Assembly (NCBI GenBank): GCA_002390225.1 | Contig: DGOW01000086.1 | Location: 1-19,663, forward strand | Direction: 5' to 3' | DNA: 19,663 nt | Origin: Gemmatimonadales bacterium UBA4456 | GTDB lineage: Bacteria > Gemmatimonadota > Gemmatimonadetes > Longimicrobiales > Gaopeijiaceae | Shown: piece by piece, positions 15,901 to 19,663 of the stretch | How positions within the stretch are numbered: position 1 is the stretch's first letter | Layout: every line of letters begins with the position of its first letter | Program-made: the position numbers and the translations under genes | The notes under the pieces: generated by a model | Seen by the model: the letters and a program-made list of their open reading frames with translations, nothing else | Database searches by the model: none | Told to the model about the DNA's origin: nothing

Positions 15901-16051
15901 GAGGTGATCTGCGCCGCTTCGTAGCGTTTGGGCCAGATCAGAATCACGGCAGAATCGCCGAAACCGTGACACTCCTCGGGCGCGTGGCAGCACCACCGGC
16001 TCATCTCCACCGCCCACCGTTCAGCGATGTGCGCCACCTGCATGCCACACC
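15897..16051 (-). pseudogene. C-terminal remnant of a third plug-type paralogue
   Basis: Between the two intact plug genes, one frame reads VAHIAERWAVEMSRW and then GFGDSAVILIWPKRYEAAQ before its TGA at 15897-15899. This resembles the ends of copy 1 (YAIELHRG ... ECGVIAFWTKRR) and copy 2 (GIEVHRAG ... ACGVILIWTNRR). Only about 45-50 residues survive, and neither signal peptide nor beta-sandwich is present. The stop overlaps the copy-1 ATG by ATGA, as expected if this was once a full, coupled gene whose 5' part was deleted. The match is by eye over a short stretch. Confidence 0.5.
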
Positions 16052-16930
16052 TCACCGTCGGTTCGTCCAGATCAGGATTACGCCGCACGCAGAGGCACTG
16101 TTGTTCTGGAAATATCGAACCGGTGCCCCGAACCCAGCACGATGAACCTCGATCCCCTCTATGGTCTCCTTGGGAGCAACGTCGTCCAGGTTCTCACCAG
16201 GCATCAGAGGTGTCAGCACTTCATCGATCCAGATCATGGGCTCGCACATCCCTGCCCCGAGCTGGCCGTCACTACTCACCCGCCTGCTTCCGGAATCTCT
16301 CTTCAGCACCACCCTGTCGCTCCACGGACCAGAGCCCCGACTGCGATCTGAGACCAGGTCGACCGTGAGCATCTCTCGGAAGAGCTGAGGGGTGTAGGCG
16401 CCCCCGTGAGTTCGGACCTGTCCGGCAGTCAGGAACTCTCCCCAGCCCGCATTCATCCGGTCATAAAAACCGCGCTCGGCAAGCTCAGGAATCTCCACCT
16501 CGTCGGGCGCAGACGTGGTCACGTCGACACCGGCCACCGGGATCGGACGCAGAGACAGGTACATCTGCGTGATACGCACTTCGCCGGATTCGAGCTCGAC
16601 GCGCTCGGAACGAGTCGTTCGATAGCCAAGGGCGGATACGAGGAGAACATACCGCCCGGCCTCTCCCGCATCGATCGAGAAAAATCCTTGTTCGTCCGTC
16701 AGCGTCGCCTGTACCGAATCTCCCTCTAGCGTGACCATCACGACGCGCCCGAGTGAGATGGGTAACTCGGTGACCTCCTCCAGCACGAGGCCGCGAAGGG
16801 TCTGAGCACCGGCGGGGGTGTCAGCCAGGACCACGAAGATCACGCACGCAGCCAGCGACCAGAGTACGCGACGAGCTGCGCCTACCTCACAGCATGAGAC
16901 GCAGCACGTCTCGCGCCGCTTATCGATCAC
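16052..16930 (-). CDS. Exported carboxypeptidase-regulatory-like + TonB-plug-like protein, no barrel (copy 2)
   Basis: The 292-aa product has a basic, Cys-rich leader, a hydrophobic signal core (VLWSLAACVIFVVLADTPAGA), and a mature part starting QTLRGLVLEEVTELPISLG. Copy 1 shares the beta-sandwich (VMVTLEGDSVQATLTDEQGFF; YVLLVSALGYRTTRSERVEL), RGFYDRMNAGWGEFLTAGQV and the C-terminus ACGVILIWTNRR. Plug cysteines recur (GMCEP and SACGV). There is a Ser/Arg-rich insertion around residues 190-220. The GTG start at 16930 overlaps the TGA of the RCK_C frame (GTGA), suggesting coupling; no better in-frame start precedes the signal core. Function unknown. Confidence 0.85.
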   Translation of the reverse strand: MIDKRRETCCVSCCEVGAARRVLWSLAACVIFVVLADTPAGAQTLRGLVLEEVTELPISLGRVVMVTLEGDSVQATLTDEQGFFSIDAGEAGRYVLLVSALGYRTTRSERVELESGEVRITQMYLSLRPIPVAGVDVTTSAPDEVEIPELAERGFYDRMNAGWGEFLTAGQVRTHGGAYTPQLFREMLTVDLVSDRSRGSGPWSDRVVLKRDSGSRRVSSDGQLGAGMCEPMIWIDEVLTPLMPGENLDDVAPKETIEGIEVHRAGFGAPVRYFQNNSASACGVILIWTNRR

Positions 16931-17253
16931 TCGGCCGCACTCACGACGATCCCAAAACGGGCTCGTAATTCATTGATCGCCTCGGGACGACCCAGAATTG
17001 TGACGCGGTCCCCATCCTCGAGCACAGTGTCTCCCTTCAGAATGATCATCTCGTCATCACGGCCGATCATGGCGACCATGGTCCCATCCGGCAGATCGAC
17101 GTCCTTCAGCTGCTGCGAGCCCACAGCGAGAGCTAGCCCACGGCGATAAAGCACGCCGTGAAAGGGACGATCAGGCCGTTCTCGGTCAACGGCAGATCCG
17201 AGTCGACCCCCATCGTCATCGTTCAGGTACCGTCTGTGATCTCGACGGACCAA
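16927..17253 (-). CDS. Orphan RCK_C (TrkA-C) domain, probable gene remnant
   Basis: The C-terminal 70 residues, QQLKDVDLPDGTMVAMIGRD through ILKGDTVLEDGDRVTILGRPEAINEL, form a typical RCK_C/TrkA-C lobe, the regulatory end of K+ transporters, channels and CPA-type antiporters. The membrane part and RCK_N lobe that should precede it are missing: a lipoprotein gene lies there instead. The first 30 codons from a TTG at 17253 overlap the lipoprotein end and look non-native. GTG 17154 is a more plausible start. Either the 3' end of a deleted transporter gene survives, or it is a free ligand-binding subunit. Its TGA overlaps the GTG of plug copy 2. Confidence 0.6.
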   Translation of the reverse strand: MVRRDHRRYLNDDDGGRLGSAVDRERPDRPFHGVLYRRGLALAVGSQQLKDVDLPDGTMVAMIGRDDEMIILKGDTVLEDGDRVTILGRPEAINELRARFGIVVSAAE

Positions 17254-17597
17254 TAGTGAACTCGGTCTTCACGGCCGGCCACCGCAAACTCGACAATCCA
17301 CCCTACGGACACCAATGCAAAGCGCTGGACAGGGCCCTCGGACACAATACTACCCTGACTGGCCGTGATCGATAGCCAGTCCCCTCTGCGCGTGAAGTCG
17401 AGGAGCACGAGGTCGGTCATCCAGCGAGGCGTGAGCAACGGCTGGTCGAAACGGGGTGCGGACAGCGTCAGCTGATAGTCCCCATCCGAAAGATCAGGCC
17501 TGTTCACCGCCAGTAGATCACATGCGCCCAAGCTCAGACCGAGAGCGGCCACGCAGAAGCCTCGAAGTGATCGGTACCTAGTGGCTTGTGAACTCAC
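17223..17597 (-). CDS. Small lipoprotein, unknown function
   Basis: The 124-aa product starts from a GTG at 17597 preceded by a purine-rich GGGAGAGAGA, then a signal peptide RSLRGFCVAALGLSLGAC whose LGAC is a lipobox; the Cys would be lipidated. The mature part (NRPDLSDGDYQLTLSAPRFD ... WMTDLVLLDFTRRGDWLSIT ... GWIVEFAVAGREDRVHYWSVEI) reads as a small beta-rich domain. No family is recognised. It is likely anchored in the outer or inner membrane facing the periplasm. It overlaps the upstream end of the RCK_C frame and may head the operon with the plug proteins. Confidence 0.75.
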   Translation of the reverse strand: MSSQATRYRSLRGFCVAALGLSLGACDLLAVNRPDLSDGDYQLTLSAPRFDQPLLTPRWMTDLVLLDFTRRGDWLSITASQGSIVSEGPVQRFALVSVGWIVEFAVAGREDRVHYWSVEITDGT

Positions 17598-17925
17598 GTG
17601 TCTCTCTCCCTCTGCTCCTGACGGTGCATGTACGATGGCAGACCGCGGCCATGACCGTTCCAGGTACACGAGGCGCCTTCAGTGGCTCTGGCCGCGCTGG
17701 CTCCTACGGCCAGTTACCCCGATCGAGCGCGACGAGAGCCACCCGTTCGATGGCCACAATGAAGGCTGCGGTTCTCGGGTCGATAGGACCTACGGGTGCC
17801 CCGGGCACACCGTCCTCCTCCCGCGCGGCCTGAATAGCATCGAGGCCATCTTTCACCCCTGACCGTGAGACTGAAGTCGACCGGAAGGACACGGCGTCGG
17901 ATCGAGCCGGGGCGCCCGGAGCCCG
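17598..17925. other. Gap between lipoprotein and Tat protein; weak 62-aa ORF (17704-17892, -)
   Basis: No convincing gene is present. One minus-strand frame from a GTG at 17892 encodes 62 aa ending VAIERVALVALDRGNWP, without SD, domain or neighbour coupling. It could be a small gene or chance. The upstream region of the lipoprotein gene should hold its promoter, but no clear -35/-10 pair was found. Confidence 0.25.
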
Positions 17926-18636
17926 TTACTGCTTGTTGTAGCGGATGCCTGCTGCCTGAGCCTTCTCGATAGCGATCACCATCGCCGGGACGATCGTGAC
18001 ACCCGGGAGCAGGTGTTCCGTGAGCTCAGCGTTGATGTCCGTCTGCGCACCTTTCCCCCGCGCCTCGAGTTCGAACGACCAGGCATTCAGTGCGTTCTGG
18101 CACATGATGAACTTGGTCCCCATGCCCTGGAGGCTCTCGATGCCCAGCGCCACGGCAGCACCCGGGAAGATCGGCAACGGCGGCACGCTGGCCCCCTCAG
18201 ACAGGAGGTGTCCCTCCGCCTCGGTGGGGCGGTGAAACGGATTACGGGTGTACGCGCGTCCGCCGGCATCATGGAGACCCGTGTATTCACCCAGACCATA
18301 CTTGTCCCACATCGCGTCATCAAAGCCCAGGGAAATGCTTGACGCGCCCCCGATGCCGTAAAGCGTCGCAGCTGCGCCGACCTCGCCGGGCTCGGTTCCG
18401 TACGCCGCAGCGTAGGTGCTGAGATAGTTCAGGATGTGAAGAAGCGGACCGCCCTTCTTGTGCTGATTGAAATCGAAGAGGCAGCGGTTAGCACCGGGGA
18501 CCTCGTCCATCCAATCATCTGGAGCCGCCGCCAAACTTCTGGAAGCGCCGTGAAGCCGAGACGGGATCGCGGCTGAGGCAGCTGCGGCGACCGCCGTGCC
18601 CAAGAATGTCCGACGAGGTGTGTTCTGGATCGACAT
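17926..18636 (-). CDS. Tat-exported DsrE-like protein
   Basis: The 236-aa product begins MSIQNTPRRTFLGTAVAAAA, a twin-arginine signal with an Ala-rich hydrophobic core. The mature part has the feel of a DsrE/DsrF fold: a first strand and helix (LFDFNQHKKGGPLLHILNYL), YGIGGASSISLGFDDAMWDK, then TKFIMCQNALNAWSFELEA with a Cys where DsrE proteins carry theirs, and the closing LLPGVTIVPAMVIAIEKAQA. The fold call is by motif feel, not an alignment. DsrE proteins often move sulfur or sense redox state; here the role is unknown. GGAG lies 8 nt before ATG 18636. It is followed by the lipoprotein group after a 328-bp gap. Confidence 0.78.
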   Translation of the reverse strand: MSIQNTPRRTFLGTAVAAAASAAIPSRLHGASRSLAAAPDDWMDEVPGANRCLFDFNQHKKGGPLLHILNYLSTYAAAYGTEPGEVGAAATLYGIGGASSISLGFDDAMWDKYGLGEYTGLHDAGGRAYTRNPFHRPTEAEGHLLSEGASVPPLPIFPGAAVALGIESLQGMGTKFIMCQNALNAWSFELEARGKGAQTDINAELTEHLLPGVTIVPAMVIAIEKAQAAGIRYNKQ

Positions 18637-18747
18637 AGCGTGAGCTCCATTTGGTGACAGGCAGTTCGAAATAGATCTGCGGCGTCCGGAAGACAAGCGA
18701 TCGGTGAATGCTCCGCCGCGGGAAGCCATGCATCACGTCCGGAGCAC

Positions 18748-18837
18748 CTAGTCGTCTTCCCGTCCAAGCCACTTGAGCCCGAACAGGACACAGAAGGCGG
18801 CGACAAGGAACGTGACGGCGAGCGCAATCAAATCCAT
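18748..18837 (-). CDS. 29-aa single-TM membrane peptide
   Basis: The frame reads MDLIALAVTFLVAAFCVLFG, then LKWLGREDD and TAG. It has one hydrophobic helix with a charged C-terminal tail. GAGG (18846-18849) lies 8 nt before ATG 18837, supporting translation; ATG 18843 two codons upstream is less well spaced. Such tiny peptides, in pattern like the small subunits or neighbours of Kdp-type transporters, occur widely, but the match is only in style. It lies 111 bp upstream of the Tat protein gene, in the same direction. Confidence 0.6.
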   Translation of the reverse strand: MDLIALAVTFLVAAFCVLFGLKWLGREDD

Positions 18838-18921
18838 AGGCATGTCCTCATAGAAACTCGATGGTGTGTATGTACATCGGCGCAGACCTCGTGGCCTGGT
18901 CGGAGTTGTTCAACGAAGTCC

Positions 18922-19281
18922 CTAAGGGCGCCTGCGAAATACCAATGCTGTGGCGACCACGACGAGTCCATTGGCGACGGCGATGAGACTATACGGTATA
19001 CCACTCCCGGCGAGCCAGCTTCCACCTGCTCCGGACGCATAGACCTAGGCACCGAGGGCAGCCGCTGCCAGTAGGCCCAGCACGCCGGCAATCGCAGCGA
19101 GCTCATGGCCCTGCCCTGCAGTGGCCTGCATCACCAGTCGTGTCGCTTGCTGTACCTCGGCTCGGGTGACCGACGAATGCAGCTGCTCGAAGTCGACAAT
19201 CGTCCTCGTGATCTCGCCCGCGAGGTCACGCGTGCGGGGCGCCGGCGTGGTCGGCGGAACGATGATCCGTACGTAGGTCAT
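18922..19281 (-). pseudogene. Small membrane protein gene interrupted by an in-frame TAG
   Basis: From ATG 19281 the frame encodes MTYVRIIVPPTTPAPRTRDL, a helical part (ITRTIVDFEQLHSSVTRAEV ... MQATAGQGHE) and a first TM (LAAIAGVLGLLAAAALGA) before a TAG at 19047-19045. The same frame continues for another 40 codons with a short linker, a second TM (YSLIAVANGLVVVATALVF) and a basic end RRRP, then TAG at 18922-18924. The two halves read as one two-TM protein of about 119 codons, so a point mutation (for example from CAG or TGG) probably broke the gene; a 78-aa product alone is the alternative. The start has a weak GGAT before it. Family unrecognised. Confidence 0.6.
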
Positions 19282-19544
19282 TGTCGGATCCGTCGTCGGT
19301 CGACGAAATGGCTCTCTGAATGACATACGGAACTGATGGACCCGCACTTCACATGCCCGCGCCGGTTGCGGCGGTGAGGCTCCCGTTCGTCACACGGAAT
19401 GGGTCGGCCTTGGCGGCCGTCCCACCTGCTGTCCGCTCGCGTCGAAGCTGCCGTCCCTGTCGAGACGTCCGACCCTGGCGGTCTCCTGATACTCGCGATC
19501 CCCGGATCAGGGCGGCAGCTGCGGTATCACGCTCAGAAACGCAA
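19282..19544. other. Intergenic stretch between tRNA-Cys terminator and membrane gene
   Basis: No supported gene or RNA is visible on either strand. The region should hold the promoter of the minus-strand membrane gene, but no clear -35/-10 pair was found. Confidence 0.3.
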
Positions 19545-19587
19545 AACGGGCCCGGCAGTGCCCCCGAAGGTGCACGCTGAGCCCGTT
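19545..19587 (-). terminator. Terminator of tRNA-Cys
   Basis: On the minus strand AACGGGC (19587-19581) pairs with GCCCGTT (19551-19545) and is followed by TTGCGTTT. Inside it a second stem, GTGC/GCAC with CC/GG closing a TTCG tetraloop, is nested. It lies just downstream of the tRNA, as a rho-independent terminator should. Confidence 0.7.
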
Positions 19588-19592
19588 CCCAG

Positions 19593-19663
19593 AGGCGCCG
19601 CCCGGATTCGAACCGGGGGATGACGGATTTGCAATCCGTTGCCTTAGCCACTTGGCTACGGCG
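19593..19663 (-). tRNA. tRNA-Cys (GCA), 5' end cut by the window edge
   Basis: The cloverleaf folds by eye. The acceptor stem 5' strand lacks only its first two bases (beyond the window) and pairs with CGGCGCC; the D stem is GCC/GGC. The anticodon arm ACGGA-TTGCAAA-TCCGT carries anticodon GCA, and the T arm is CCCGG-TTCGAAT-CCGGG. The discriminator is T, as expected for tRNA-Cys. CCA is not encoded. Confidence 0.95.

Noticed and set aside
1..19663. CRISPR array, insertion sequence, phage or integrase genes
   Set aside because: No regularly spaced repeats, transposase, integrase or flanking inverted repeats were seen; low-complexity ORFs at 3-437 and 8597-8815 are protein-level repeats only.

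Overview
The window is GC-rich bacterial DNA with densely packed genes, many sharing ATGA/GTGA stop-start overlaps. Organism (inference): a free-living Gram-negative bacterium, most like Gemmatimonadota or a neighbouring phylum. The reasons are a set of DUF1587/1595/1592/1588/1585 dihaem protein, DUF1552 Tat protein and ankyrin protein, barrel-less carboxypeptidase-regulatory/TonB-plug proteins, and Tat and lipoprotein signals. No species can be named from the sequence alone.

Layout. (1) 1-437: open 3' end of a highly basic low-complexity ORF, closed by a strong hairpin. (2) 501-7053: histidine utilisation. hutI (-) and hutF (+) diverge from a 51-bp gap. hutF converges on a minus-strand operon that reads AhpD-like peroxidase-related gene -> hutH -> hutU. 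Together HutH, HutU, HutI and HutF take histidine to N-formylglutamate; the last enzyme of that branch (HutG) is not in the window. The first gene of the operon is interrupted by an in-frame TGA exactly where the second cysteine of the catalytic CxxC belongs, and a SECIS-like hairpin follows. I read it as a selenoprotein, translationally coupled to hutH. (3) 7246-8285 (+): a two-TM K+ channel pore ORF and an RCK (TrkA-N/TrkA-C) ORF in the -1 frame, joined at an A-AAA-AAA heptamer, with a well-placed Shine-Dalgarno in front of an internal ATG. (4) 8286-9152: a sparse stretch with a possible remnant, a 72-aa DRR-rich ORF, a small membrane protein and a terminator. (5) 9153-15034 (-): dihaem cytochrome-like protein -> DUF1552 Tat protein -> ankyrin protein. 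(6) 15157-17597 (-): lipoprotein, orphan RCK_C domain and two plug-type paralogues with a decayed third copy between them. (7) 17926-19281 (-): Tat-exported DsrE-like protein, a 29-aa membrane peptide and a small membrane gene split by an amber codon. (8) 19545-19663 (-): tRNA-Cys(GCA), cut by the window edge, and its terminator.

The strongest candidate discoveries are the Sec-containing peroxidase-related protein heading the hutHU operon, and the K+ channel/RCK pair that appears built to make both a fused channel and a free RCK domain.
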